Assembly (NCBI GenBank): GCA_030704615.1
Contig: CM060732.1
Coordinates: 1,116,001 to 1,180,000 of the forward strand
Source of the DNA: Takakia lepidozioides
Taxonomy: Eukaryota > Streptophyta > Takakiopsida > Takakiales > Takakiaceae
Length of the DNA stretch: 64,000 nucleotides
Reading direction: 5' to 3'
The notes under the pieces were generated by a model. That model made no database searches. It worked only from the letters and a program-made list of their open reading frames with translations, and was not told the DNA's origin. The position numbers were made by a program, and so were the translations under genes. Shown one piece after another: positions 9,770-21,356 of this stretch; within the stretch, counting starts at the first letter, position 1; each line of letters begins with the position of its first letter.

Positions 9770-10870
9770 ACGTAAACAGTCCCGGAATTTCCAACGTAGA
9801 GGTAATTCGGAGCGCTGCACGATGGAATTCCGGCGCCGGATTTCCATCCTGCAGGTAATTCGGAGCGCAGCAGGATGGAAGTCCGGCGCCGAATTTCCAT
9901 CCGCGGAGGTAGGGCGGCGCTGGAAATTTCCCTCACGCAGGTAATTCGGAAGCGCGCGGATGGAAATCCGGCGCCGAATTTCCATCCGCGGAGGTAGGGC
10001 GGCGCGCCGAATTTCCCTCACGCAGGTAATTCACGCAGGTAATTCGGTGCCGAATTTCCATCGTGCAGGTAATTCGAATACCGGATGAATGGAAATTCGG
10101 CGCCGAATTTCCATCCTGCGGGTAAGTGGAATCCCGAATAAATGGAAATTCGGCGCCGAATTTCCATCCTGCAGGTAATTCGAATCCCGGATGAATGGAA
10201 ATTCGGCGCCGAATTCCATCCAGCAGGTAAGTGGAATCCCGGATGGATGGAGATTCGGCGCCGAATTTCCATCCTGCAGGTAATTCGAATCCCGGATGAA
10301 TGGAAATTCGGCGCCGAATTTCCATCCAGCAGGTAAGTCGGATCGGTGCCGTATAGATATTCGGCGCCGAATTTCCATTCGCCATGTATTTTCTGAGCGA
10401 GGAATTACCTTCGTGCAGGTAATTCCCAGATGAGGAAATTACCGTCTGCAGGTAATTCGTCGATCAGAATTACCTTCGTGCAGGTAATTCTGGACGAGGA
10501 ATTAACATCCTACCGGCATCGATTGGAATTACCTGCAGGAAGGTAATTCTGAGAGATGAAATACATGGCGAATGGAAATTCGGCGCCGAATATCCATACC
10601 CACCGATCCGAATTACCTGCTGGATGGAAATTTGCGCCGAATTTCCATTCATCCGGGATTGGAATTACCTGCAGGATGGAAATTCGGCGCCGAATTTCCA
10701 TTCATCCGGGATTCCACTTACCTATTGGATGGAAATTCGGCGCCGAATCTCATCCATCCGAGATTCCACTTACCTGCTGGATGGAAATTCGGCGCCGAAT
10801 CTCCATCCATCCGGGATTCCACTTACATGCTGGATGGAAATTCGGCGCCGAATTTCCATCCGGGGGATGG
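9770..10870. repeat. Large imperfect palindrome of GGCGCC units between divergent genes
   Basis: Units of roughly 55-65 bp carry AAATTCGGCGCCGAATTT, flanked by TCCATCCTGCAGGTAATTC and CCCGGATGAATGG. On the left side (9.77-10.40 kb) they run one way. After a middle made of GGTAATTC/GAATTACC half-sites (10.40-10.56 kb) the same units run the other way to 10.87 kb. The whole 1.1 kb is therefore a hierarchical inverted repeat. It lies between the 5' ends of the minus-strand fusion gene and the plus-strand transposase gene, where promoters are expected. Confidence 0.85.
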
Positions 10871-10914
10871 TCTATGTCGGAGAGGTGCCGCCTCTCCGCC
10901 GCTCTGTTGGATAT

Positions 10915-11530
10915 TCAGGGCCGAATTTCCGCGGGGGTTGAAATATGACGGCCAGGGTGCCGACCTCTCCCTTCTCCCCGACTGCATTGGGACGGCCCGA
11001 ATTGAAATTCGGCGCCGTTTTCCCATCTGGGGAGGTTTTTATGTCGGCCAGTTTTCGGTCTGACCCCCCGACAAGACTTCTTTGGGGGGGCCCGGATGGA
11101 AATTCGGCGCCGAATCTTCATCCAGGGGATGTCTCTGTCGCCACACTCGCCGGCCTCTGCGCCCGAGGCGACTTCATCCGGGCGTCCCCTGTTCGATATT
11201 CGGTGCCGAATTTCTGTCCGGGGGTTGAAATGTGACGGCCAAGTGCCGGCCACTCCCCCCTCCTCGACTGCATCCGAACCGCCCCGGATGGAAATTCGGC
11301 GCCGTTTTTCCATCTGGGGATGTTTTTATGCCGTCCAGTTTTCGGCCTGACCCCCCGACACGACTCCCTTTGGGGGGCCCGGATGGAAATTCGGCGCCGA
11401 ATCTCCATCCAGGGGATGTTCTCTGTCGCACACGCGCCGGCCTCTGCGCCCGAGGCGACTTCATCCGGGCTTCCTCTGTTGGATATTGGGGGCCGAATTT
11501 CCATTCGGGGGTAGTAATGTGACGGCACGG
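10915..11530. repeat. Two tandem ~290-bp units with GGCGCC palindromes
   Basis: One unit runs from GGGTTGAAATATGACGGCCA (about 10,934) to 11,220 and the next from GGTTGAAATGTGACGGCCAA to about 11,510, with the start of a third. Each has three palindrome-like sites (GAAATTCGGCGCCG...), a run of Gs and Cs (TTTGGGGGG-CCCGGATGG), and CCCGAGGCGACTTCATCCGG. The last element links these units to the 96-bp satellite at 23 kb, which has GATGAAGTCGTCTCGGGGGG. Confidence 0.8.
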
Positions 11531-11799
11531 TGCCGGCTTCTCCCCTTCAGCCGTCATCATCCGGACGGCCCCCCACTTTCTGACTGCATACCGTTGGCAG
11601 TTATTGCGCAAAGACGAGGGCCGCATTCCGGAGACAAGGTTCATTAAACACTCTGACTGTGGATTTTTGAGATAGTTGGCTCCCTGGATTTGGATCAGGC
11701 TTCGTCGCTCGGACAAATCGGCATCGCATTCATTCCCATCGCTGCAATCCCCTTCTACCAGGGAGCTTCCCGCACGCCATCCTGGCAGTCTTGTGTGCA

Positions 11800-14700
11800 C
11801 ATCTCCCATGGCGGAAAACCCGAGCGCTACAGTGTACTGCCCTCCTCACGAGCATAGAGCTTCATTTCCGTGCAGAGGGGACACCTGCCGGGTGATGGAG
11901 AAATATCTGTGCGTTCGATACACCTGAAACCGGGGTCGGTTTTTTTGGAGGAGGAAAGAAGGAAGGACTCAAACGGCCTTGTTGTCGAGAGTATGTTGTG
12001 CTCCACGATGATTTCGGCGATGGCAGGGAATGGCGAGTTCCACCATCGGACAGCGTCATATACAGGGCTGTTGGGGACTTCATTTGCCCGCCAAATGCAC
12101 CGTCTCCTGGCGCCTTCCATGAAACAATCCGCGAATCAGAGAGTGGGTACCTCAAAGAGAGAAGTCCGCAACGAAGTAAATCCAGAGCCGAACCCATCCA
12201 TGAAGACGACCGAGAACCGGGTTGTTCACAACCTGTCCGACTCGACGAGGTCATGGAAGTTCCGAGGTCGTCCTGGAGATCAGGCAAGTCCTCAATGGAC
12301 GTCAGTGGAGGAGGGAGTCATATTCCCAGCACGAGCACCGCAGTTCGATCTATTCTTGAAATTCTGCGAGGGCTTCACCTGGAAGGACACCGGTCGGAGC
12401 TGGCCGGGCTGGACTACAGCAAGTTCGCAATTAATCGGTTACATGCCTTCCCGCCGACGTCGACGGTAATATCTTCTTTGAGTTCCCTCCTCGGCGGACT
12501 ACTCGAGGGCGTCGGAATGTTGACAGATATGGATAGAAAACATGACGGTCATCCTTGGTGCGTTACCAAAACCACCAACATGAAGATGCTGATGGTGTGC
12601 GGGTGCGCTACGTTGTTTGTGCGGGCGCGTTGCGGTGTTTCTCCCCAACTTGCTTCCACTTTAAATCCAGAGGTCACAGGAACGAGACCGATTGGACAGG
12701 CACAGCTCATCAACCATTTGAGCTCAGGAGAAGGTTCGAACTCCACATTTAAGTGTGCGCATTGCAAAGAACCACCACACTGCATGTCTGTTTGTAATGC
12801 CAAGCAGTTCTATGTGTTGCACCGTTTCCCTGACCTCACCCGAGCTTGCATACACGTTGGTTCCCATTGTCACAAATTGGCGAGGAGGAACTCGCGGGAG
12901 GCTGCCCACGAAGCAGAGCAGCTCGTTCAGGAGGAGGTTAAGTTGAGACCGGGTGCCAAACCCAAACAGATACCGCTCCAAGCCGCCCATAAGATGGCAT
13001 TGGCCAGAATTATGTCGGAAGACGGCTCCGATAGAGTTCCTCTCGACGAGAAGGAAATGGAGGCATTGCTGGAGTCGGTGTCCCACGTATGTTCACCGAA
13101 TGTCCGAAACCACATTGTCTCATGCAAACAGAAAATTGGGCGTGGCTCGGATATGCACTCCATTCTGGAGGTGAAGCGACGATGTGGATATGACTACATT
13201 CATGGAAGTAGGTTTCCAGGACAGGGGACTGAGGCAGATCGTTGTTTCGTATTCAAAATGTCCACGTGTGGACCTGGCAGTGGCGTCGAACTGGTCGACA
13301 GGATGACGAGTGGGAACTTGTCAAACAGTTGGGTCATGTTCGACCATATCAAGCGAATTACAAATCACCAGTGGGTGACAATGGGTGCACATGTCTACGA
13401 CACCCACTGCAGGATGCTAATGACAATTGCTATTGTGTGAGATGAAAGAGAGAGGACACACAATCGGAGATGCTTCTTTGGCAGGGAATAAACGAACAGA
13501 TGGCCAAGGCGGGATTGCCCCTCCCAATTTCCGTGGTTTCATGGCGGACAACGCACAAGCAAATTGGGCTGCCATCCGAAGGGTGTACGAGCAAGACCCC
13601 AATGTTCCCATGGAAGGCAAGGAGAGATCTTGTGGGTTCCATTTTCTGCAGAGCCTTTCGCAGTACACAACCAGGGCTCGTGGCGCCAGATTTCAGAGAG
13701 GAGCACCGTTCCATGTGCCTTGCGTGGAAGCGCACTCCCACCTTGGATGATGCAGAGACATAGTTTGCATGCATACGGGCTTGGTGGACATCGTCAGGTG
13801 CTGTAAGGAAATCAGACGAAGAGCAATGGTCAGTTGGCTAGCATGGTGGCATTATCGTTTCCTCCAGTTCGGCGACTATATGCGGGAGGTGAGTTGCACG
13901 AATTCGCGTTCCGTTGGATATTATTCTGGCTTTTTTTTATTGTAACTTGCTTGTAACCTGAACATGTGCTTGTGCAGGAAATGTGTCTCGACTCCGACAC
14001 CGACATGCCCACGACAAACATGGCCGAATCAGTGCACTCTTCCTGGCGTGCCTCCTCTGCGGCGCATCTGGTGGACATCCTCACTGCCACAAGGAGGACA
14101 TTGTGAGGTCAATTATGCAGCAATGCAGGTACAACGAGTTCTTGAAAGGGAAACAGTGGGGCTTGGGGCCGGACAGGCAGGAAATGCTGATGCGGACTGC
14201 CTCCAGATCGAAGAATCCTCGGAAGTGGGCGGCGGCCTTGCGAGAGGGCCTTCGGGACACGCCATGCTGCGAAGAGGCCAACATTTGGAAGGAGATGTTC
14301 ATACCCGTCCAGTGAGACGAAGACTTGACGAGGCACCTGGCGGAGAAGAGGATTCATGGCGAGCTGACAAGAATATTCGCACGCTCCCTCGTGGTCGGTG
14401 ATGTTGCCCGAGGAGGTCTCGTCGAGCACCGGAAGTCCTGCACGTTCAAGATCGTCATCTCCTTTGAGCACAGGGCGCGTGCCCCGGCAACATAACGAGC
14501 CATGTGTAGTAAAGCAATACAACATTCCCATTGTGGAGACAAGAGTGTCGGGAGTCACAGTGGAGAATTGCGAGGACATTGCCGGCATTTCGAGGGAAGT
14601 GTTGCGCCATCCGGGTGGGTGGATACGAGAGCACGCTGTGGTGAGATGATTCGAAGGAACCCACACGGTGCTGTACCTGCACCTTGTTTCAGCGGCAGAT

Positions 14701-15300
14701 TTTTGACTCCTACATTTGCTCACGCCACAACGCAGACATTTTGGTTCTGTAGGCACGACATAATGACCTGTGTATTTGGCAAGCCCAAGTACGGGATTCA
14801 GGGAATGCCGGAGCCTCCGGGCGTCTGGCCTGTTGCACCGGGTTGCAGCCTCTCTCAGAATGAGGCGGATGCTCTATCTGCAGCAGGATTTCGAATGGTG
14901 CAACGCACAGACATCCCGGCCCATGCATTTCCGGTTCCTCAGACCCAGCCATTGCAGACTGCTCGGTCCAGTAGAGACGGATTGGACAATTTTGCACATC
15001 CCACAATGCGATTCGGAAGAGTGAAGAGACGACACCCTCCCAACAAGTTGAATGAGACTCGGATTGCCAATGCTCTTGGGATGGCTTGCACTATTCAGAG
15101 CTCCGTGGACGTACCCCACCCGGCCTTGGGCGTGTGTATCGGATGGCAACGGCCGGCTCGGCTGTACGCGACGATGTATACACAATTACGATTGGAGTGG
15201 AGCCGACTTGCAACTGTACGGACTTCTCGTTGATGGAAGCAAAGAAGGGTTCGAAGTATTTATCCGTGCAAGCATCTGTATTACATTTACCTGAAGAGGT
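11800..15300 (+). pseudogene. MULE-like DDE transposase gene with SWIM-type finger, frameshifted
   Basis: A long frame (11,998-13,440) carries RKHDGHPWCVTK, a Cys/His cluster CAHCKEPPHC, and the first acidic region WVTMGAHVYDTHCRMLMTIA (Asp at 13,399). One extra base near 13,430 shifts the frame. It resumes with CEMKERG, NFRGFMADNAQANW (second Asp at 13,547) and C-FH about 28 residues later, the MULE D...C-x-x-H pattern. After an intron, with the acceptor at 13,978, TTNMAESVHSSW supplies the Glu (14,026). Further broken frames lead to ITIGVEPTCNCTDF (15,191-15,231), a SWIM-like half-finger lacking the CxH half. It would cut and join the element's ends; this copy cannot make a full protein. 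Confidence 0.75.
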
Positions 15301-15539
15301 TTGAGGATGAACGTGACTATTGATGACTTTATTCATGCACCGGCGTTGAGCGTGAACGAGCTGCACAAACTCCTCCTTAGGGATTCCAGAAATCATTGAT
15401 GGGGCAAACGGAATCCTCCATATGGATATTTTCAAATGCATTTGCTGTGTATCAGATTTTTTTTTTTGCAGTGTAATGAAATGCACCCCAAAACTCCTGG
15501 AATGAGGCAATATTTCATTCAAACTGAGATCCAACAGAA

Positions 15540-15970
15540 GCAGTTGTGGGGCCATTTCTGGAAAAATGGCGCCGAATTTCTCTTTTTGGGGCCGAAAACT
15601 CGCTAAGTTCTCTTTCGTTGGGCCGAAAACGGCTAAGTCCCAACATGCTTGGTACCCGGTGTCTGGAAAATGGCGCCGAATTTCCTCTTTTTTTTGGGCC
15701 GAAAACTGGCTAAGTCCCACATGCCTGTACAGTGTCTGGAAAAATGGCGCCGAATTTCCCTATTTTGCGCCGAAAACTGGCTAAGTCCGAACATGCACTG
15801 GAAAAATGGCGCCGAATTACCTGTCATGAGGGGACCTATAGCCCGCGGAATTCGGCCCCATTTTTCGCCAGAAGAGACCTATTGCCGTGAAATACGTCGC
15901 CGTTTTTCAGGTTACGGACCCTATTCCGCGAATTCGGCGCCATATTTGCACATGTCGCTGGGAATTGGCA
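15540..15970. repeat. GGCGCC palindrome array near the right transposon end
   Basis: About six sites of type AAAATGGCGCCGAATTTCC are spaced 60-95 bp apart, with GCCGAAAACGGCTAAGTCCC-type segments between them, as in the intron array at 5.6-6.3 kb. The last sites are degenerate. The array lies just inside the right terminal inverted repeat. Confidence 0.75.
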
Positions 15971-16149
15971 TGAGCGGAAGACGAAATATCATGAGCACAA
16001 CTGTCAAAAGTGCAATTTTCCCTTCAAGGGGCCGAATAATATATTTGTTTTTCCTTACACATTGCATTAAATTATTGTTTTTTATTGTTTTTTATTTTCG
16101 AAATTTGTACTTCTGCTCATGAAACCGATTGTGTTACTACTCTGCTCAT

Positions 16150-16188
16150 GCCGCTCATGCCGCTCATGCTCATGAAATAGCAAACCTC
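16150..16188 (-). repeat. Right terminal inverted repeat of the 12.2-kb transposon
   Basis: Read on the minus strand it is GAGGTTTGCTATTTCATGAG followed by GAGCGG and CATGAGC repeats, pairing with the left end at 3979. It is followed by the second copy of the AGATAGTC target duplication (16,189-16,196). Confidence 0.85.
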
Positions 16189-16790
16189 AGATAGTCAATG
16201 CAAACAGAACGGATTGGGATACAAAGCTGCTGACAGCTTTGTGGTCATACAGACTTCATATAAAGTCACCACTAAGTATACACCATTCCAATTAGTTTAT
16301 GGTATGGAAGCTTTACTTCCAGTGGAATTCTTGTTACCTACCATGAGAACGGAATGAGGAAAGAGAATGGAATTGCAAGATTCAATTAAGGTCAGGAAAC
16401 ATGAATTATACCATGTGGAAGAAATACGTGCTGATGCAGCTGATAACATGACCAGAATTCAGATGAAGAGAAAGGAACAGTTTGATGAAGGCAAGTTAAA
16501 GACTTTTAAGACGGGAGATTTGGTTCTCTGGTTGCAGAAGAAGGGAAAGATTAAAGCTTCTAAGCTTAAATCACCATGGAAAGGACCTTATGTCATATAG
16601 AAAATGTATGATAACAACACCGCCATGTTACAAACCATTAACAAAGAGATGCTGGGAAGAGTCAATGCCAATAAGTTGAAGGGGTACAGTGGTATCCATG
16701 ACAAACCATTGCAGCATGATTTGCATGTTGAAATGCAGAAGCAGTCACGGGCTGCGCCAGTGATACCAACGGAGTATGGAGCACTTGTCA
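16189..16790 (+). pseudogene. Ty3/gypsy integrase, 3' part
   Basis: It resumes the gene cut at 3978. Shortly after the target duplication the frame reads DWDTKLLTALWSYRTSYKVT and TPFQLVYGMEALLPVEFLLP, the usual end of a gypsy integrase core. A stop near 16,354 and then 16,367-16,600 follow, with DSIKVRKHELYHVEEIRADA and the C-terminal KLKSPWKGPYVI, the GPY/F-type motif found at the end of many plant gypsy integrases. More stops follow. It acted in inserting cDNA into chromosomes. Confidence 0.85.
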
Positions 16791-16829
16791 CTAGGCCGAG
16801 CGTATATGACCAGGGCGGGCAGTACAAGT

Positions 16830-17075
16830 GTGGCACAGCCTATCACAGCCCATCATGACGCGACACAGCCTATCACAGCCCATCACGGCGCGACACAGCC
16901 TATCACAGCCCATTACAGTGTGGCACAGCCTATCACAGCCCATCACGGCGCGACACAACCTATCACAGCCCATCACAATGTCACACAACCTATCACAACC
17001 TACCACAGCGTGTCACAGCCTATCACAGCGTACCACAGTATGACACAGCCTGTCACAGCTCAACACAGCTTACTG
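16830..17075. repeat. CACAGCC minisatellite in the retrotransposon
   Basis: About fifteen short units of the type CACAGCCTATCACAGCCCAT lie downstream of the integrase. A closely related CACAGCC array lies inside the LTRs of the same family (21.48-21.74 and 61.50-61.74 kb). Confidence 0.85.
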
Positions 17076-17649
17076 GGGGTTACACAATCCATAGGATCAG
17101 TGACAGGTGGACGTGAATTACCAACCGGAGAGTGGCCGGCGGAAAAGTGGACGGAGGCACGTTTAGAAATGGACACGTGGACGCCAGGGCGAGACACACA
17201 GCCGGACATGGATTGCAAGAGCGACTGTCATCAAGGAAAAAGACAAAATTGGCTGTCAAAGTACCTACATGGCATATTAACTTATTTTGGGCCCATTAAT
17301 GCATACAGGGAAATGGTAACGGAACCCTTTAAAAGTACCGAAAAGCGAAATCCATGTCACATGTGCTATCCTAGTATACAGTCCAGAGTGGAAAATCCAT
17401 GGAAGGAAATTAAATCTAAAATCCAGTCACAGCAGTTACAGCCAATCATAAGCCAGAAGCAAGATCAAGAAATTGGAGGGATTTTAAGCGCAAGAGTCAG
17501 CGTCGTTCCAAGTAACGGGCGTCTCGACGGGACAGACCATCAATGCTATAGCTTTGAAGCTATGGAGGAACTAACAAACTATACGCTCGCAATACTACTT
17601 ACGCAGTAGCACGGGGATAGAAGAACAGAGAGTATCTTTTCTCTTAATT

Positions 17650-20250
17650 GATGCTTGCAAGCCCCGCAGGCTTACAAGAAATTACCCATAGCATTTTGTG
17701 GCAACCATACGTTTATGCTTTGTGCCCTGCAGGCATTTCTTCAATTGTTACAGCCAAAACCTTTCTGTGGGTCTAGAATGAAGAGAGTGAGAGGAATGGA
17801 AGAAATCAGGGTGAAGAGCACCACAATCCTGCAGAAACAAACGATTGCTACTCCACAGGCGGTATAGTTACTGAAGGAGCTGCGATTAGAAGGATTGCAA
17901 AGCAAAGATTGGACATTGCACCATAGGCAGTACATGTTACAATTCTTGCAGAACTTTGAGCCTAGGACAAGAGCAACAACGGTGAAGGGAGTTGAATTAG
18001 AAGTTACTCCCCTATACCTACAGCAATTGTTTGAATTGCCATCAGGTCAGGTGCATGTGGAGGAGCACAGGGCAAGACTGCAAATAGGGGACTTATTCCA
18101 AGAAGGGAGTTTCTTTAAAACTCGGGTTATGCTTGTACCAAGGCCGTGTACCCAGGGCTAAGGGAGGTAGGCCAGGTATTGAACGTTCTATTTGCCATGA
18201 AAAAGAACCAACAGTATTTGAGCAGATCCTTCACAGAGGAAATACTCAAAGCCCTGAGAGGAGAAGAGGTAGCATGGGCGGACATAATGTACAACGGACT
18301 GGTAGAGGAGATGAAGAGATTACAAGGCACTGCCGCAAAGTCTCCTATCATAGTGTCTGGGCCAATCATTGCACAAATTATTCTAGACTCGTGCATACTT
18401 GATGCGAGAGAAAGGAAGGAGATGGGAGTGTTTGAGACAGCAACCACTGCCATAGAAGAGCAAGGTTCTTCACAGGGTGAAGGGGGATTGGCAGAGCATC
18501 AACAGCCTAAGAGGCAGAGGAAAGCAATCACATTAGAAGCAGAACCATTGACTACGAGACAGCCAGAGGAAGAAGTTACTCATACTCTTGTGCAAGAGGA
18601 GGCACAGCAGCACAGAGAGATGTGGGTACAAACAACGCAACCTGTGGAGAGAGAACAAGAGGTTACTTCAGTATCACAGCCATCACAGCCAGATGATTGG
18701 CTTGTCACAGAGTTACCACAAGTTGTCCATGCAGTTCCACCACAAATAATTGATTTGGAGAAAGAAGGGTTAGATATCCCCACTACAGAACAGGTGGTGG
18801 CAGAAATTGAGAAGGGGGACCTTCTCTATGAAAATTCTGGTTTAATTAGGGAAACAGTGATTCCGGAGGTGCAGCGGTTGTCCAGGGGAAACCTTGCTGT
18901 TGTTGTAATACCCACACCTCTGACGGAGGTACCACAGGTAGAATGTCAAGACACTGCAGCACCTGTAGCGGATGAGGTGGTTCAGGAAGAAAATCTGGTG
19001 GGGCAATGGCCTGAATGGTTCATGAGGCATCACACTGTTGAGGATCAGGGAGAACAGCAGCAAGCTCACCATGATGACCCTCAACAGGCCATGCTTATGA
19101 GTTCCATAAGTAGGACACTTAATTTGTTGGGCACTTATGTGAAATCTCATGTTCCATCTACCCAATTGGCAGCTTTGAGGGAGGAACTCAGGAAGGAGTT
19201 TGAGGCTCGACTTGCCACTGAATGTGCAAACAAGGTCGATGAGGAGGTCACTCTCAAATTACAGCAAGAGTTAGAGGATACAACAGCTGCTTTGCAGTTG
19301 GCCAAGGAACATTTGATTGAAGCAGGCCTCGCGCAGGACCAATTGCACGAAGCACATAAGCAACAGCTATACCAAATGCAGGTGAAGCATGAGAACAAGT
19401 TGCAAGAAGTGAATGCACTACATACGGAGTTGCAGACAGTGCATGACAGGATGGCCATATAATGTGCTACACTCACAACTACGCTTGAGCAAACTACATT
19501 AGAAGTTAACAGCCAAGCGGAAAGATGTATAAAGGCATTGGCAGATAATCTCGAGTAGACAAAACTCATTATTGATATGAAGAATACAATCTGTCGCAAT
19601 GAGAATACTTTCAAGCAATACAGGCAGGTTGAAGCTGACCAAGAGAGGTACATCCAAGAATTGCAACAAACGGTCATGGCCAATAGAAATGAACTCTCTG
19701 TCACTAACAAGGTTTGGAAGGAAGCCAATAATCTGCTTGCTGCCTATGCGAGTTTGGTTGAACCTCATGCGAAGCGCATGGAGGCTTAACAACAACAGTT
19801 AGATATGTACAAACTCAGAGAGGAGCAGAGTCTCAGAGGTACCACAACCAACTTGGTGGATAACCACATTCTGCAGGTCTGGTTAGCACAAGGACCGGTG
19901 GAAGGCAAAGCACCACGGAAGCTCACCCAAGGCGAGATGAATGAACTCAAGCTGCAGGTGCAGAACATTGCCACAACTACTATAGACAATGTCTATAGTA
20001 GGATAGCGGAATAACAAGAGGATGTAGATGGCCTGCAGACTCAGGTGGAGGACTTGACATCAAATATTGACAAAAGAGTCTTTATACCTGAGGAGCAGCT
20101 GATGGCTTCATATTTACAAGCCAGAACTTTAGCTTTTCAGTCTTCTTCGCAGGGGGTGCAGGAAATGCCAGTGGTACAAGAGCCAGTGATACCAATACCA
20201 CAACAAGTGACTGTGACAGTAGCTGACCCTGTTGTTACTACAGCCTGAGG
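17650..20250 (+). pseudogene. Retrotransposon additional ORF after pol, long coiled coil
   Basis: Frames separated by a few stops (TAG near 17,866, a shift near 18,140, TAA 19,462 and later) form one degraded reading region. The start reads LEGLQSKDWTLHHRQYMLQF and TPLYLQQLFELPSG. The longest intact piece (18,146-19,462, 438 residues) has LNVLFAMKKNQQYLSRSFTE, then acidic, Gln-rich sequence and a long coiled coil (AALREELRKEFEARLATECA, LKLQQELEDTTAALQLAKEH) that continues past 20.1 kb. It lies between integrase and the 3' LTR on the same strand, as extra ORFs do in some plant gypsy elements. I do not know its function. Confidence 0.6.
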
Positions 20251-21317
20251 TATGGGGGGATGCTGCTTTTAACCCACCTAAAACTCCTGCTGCACGGGAG
20301 TACAGTCGGGCTATGATTATGCCCTTCAACCAAATTCCCATTGTGTTGGATTTGGCTTGGAAGGAATTTAGTCATCCGCAGTCGTTGGCACATTACTATC
20401 AGATCATGCGCATTTGGCTGCCAGTGGCAACTAGGACTAGGGTTCTTCCAAACAATCGACCAATTGAGGATCATCACTTTGCGAGGTACTGGCATGAGGC
20501 AAGTACCATGTTGAAGGAATTAATTGCCTTCCAAGTTGTACATGGATTCATTTATACCAAGACCAAGGAAGTAGCAAGTATTGTCATGGGCTACGGGTTA
20601 TACTACGCTGCTTGTTTTCTGGCACGTTATCACATTGAGCAGTAGAAGATGCAATCGCGCTTTCTGAGTTATTCCAGTGGGGATCGTTGGATCTTACCTG
20701 CAGTGCCACCTCATATGTACCTATATGAGGCAAAAGTTATGATGCAAAAGGATTCTCAAATTCGTTCATGGTTTCATGCGGCCTGAAACAATTTGTCAAC
20801 ACAGAAATTCGGGCCTGACGATATTTTCTTTAAGGGCCATGAGGCATGGAAAAACTTGCACAATTCACAAGTCATTGGTACCCACCCCACCACCAGACAA
20901 GACAAGGAGCTCAGGGTCTTCACCAATTTTGCCATTCAGCGCTTACAGCAAGTTTTGCAGTTTAAACTTCCAGACATGGTGGGACAACATTGTATGCCCC
21001 AGAGAATTCCAGTTAGAGTTCGACCGTTAAAACACCTCAGGGGGGATGAGGATTCTGATATTACTGTTTCTTCAGCGGACTCTTTTGACATGGCAGAGGA
21101 CTATGCAATTCAGATGGCAGAGAAGAAGCGACGGGGGTCTCCTATGCCTGAAAGATTACCTCGATATCAGCCAAAGGAAGGACTGACAATTCTAGGTAGT
21201 GCTCAATCATCTCCCTCAACCAGTGACAGGACACGGGCTCACACACGAAGTCCTTCACGAGACTCTCAACGTCACAAGGGTGCTCGCTCACAAAGGTTTG
21301 CTAATCCCAAACAGTAA
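20230..21317 (+). pseudogene. Retrotransposon additional ORF, second part
   Basis: Three frame pieces, 20,232-20,645, about 20,646-20,786 and 20,793-21,317, read as one ancestral ORF. They contain AREYSRAMIMPFNQIPIVLD, LAHYYQIMRIWLPVATRTRV, MLKELIAFQVVHGFIYTKTK, then PDMVGQHCMPQRIPVRVRPL, and end in a basic, Ser/Arg-rich tail (RDSQRHKGARSQRF) with the stop at 21,317, just before the polypurine tract. The basic tail suggests nucleic-acid or particle binding, which is inference only. It is not a family I recognise. Confidence 0.5.
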
Positions 21318-21336
21318 ACCGTGAGGACACGACTTT

Positions 21337-21356
21337 TTGAGAGGGGGAGGGGTAAA
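21337..21356 (+). promoter_or_regulatory. Polypurine tract of the gypsy element
   Basis: GAGAGGGGGAGGGGTAAA lies directly upstream of the TG that opens the 3' LTR at 21,357. It is the expected primer site for plus-strand DNA synthesis. Confidence 0.8.

Larger units (their letters stand above)
3979..16188 (+). mobile_element. 12.2-kb MULE-type DNA transposon carrying a ParB-methyltransferase gene
   Basis: The element is bounded by terminal inverted repeats: left GGGGGCTGCTATTTCATGAG at 3979, and right, read on the minus strand, GAGGTTTGCTATTTCATGAG ending at 16,188. Each continues into short GAGCATGAGCGG repeats. An 8-bp target duplication flanks it and it splits a gypsy integrase gene. Inside are a minus-strand multi-exon gene (ParB-like plus amino-methyltransferase, 4.2-9.5 kb), a divergent spacer full of GGCGCC palindromes (9.7-11.5 kb), and a plus-strand DDE transposase gene (11.8-15.3 kb), also broken. 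A second left end of the same family is at 36,232. MULEs that carry extra genes are known, but this cargo and the large spacer are unusual. Confidence 0.85.

Noticed and set aside
14109-14756. 215-codon minus-strand frame in the transposase gene
   Set aside because: It is antisense to the exon holding the NMAES catalytic block and has no domain of its own.
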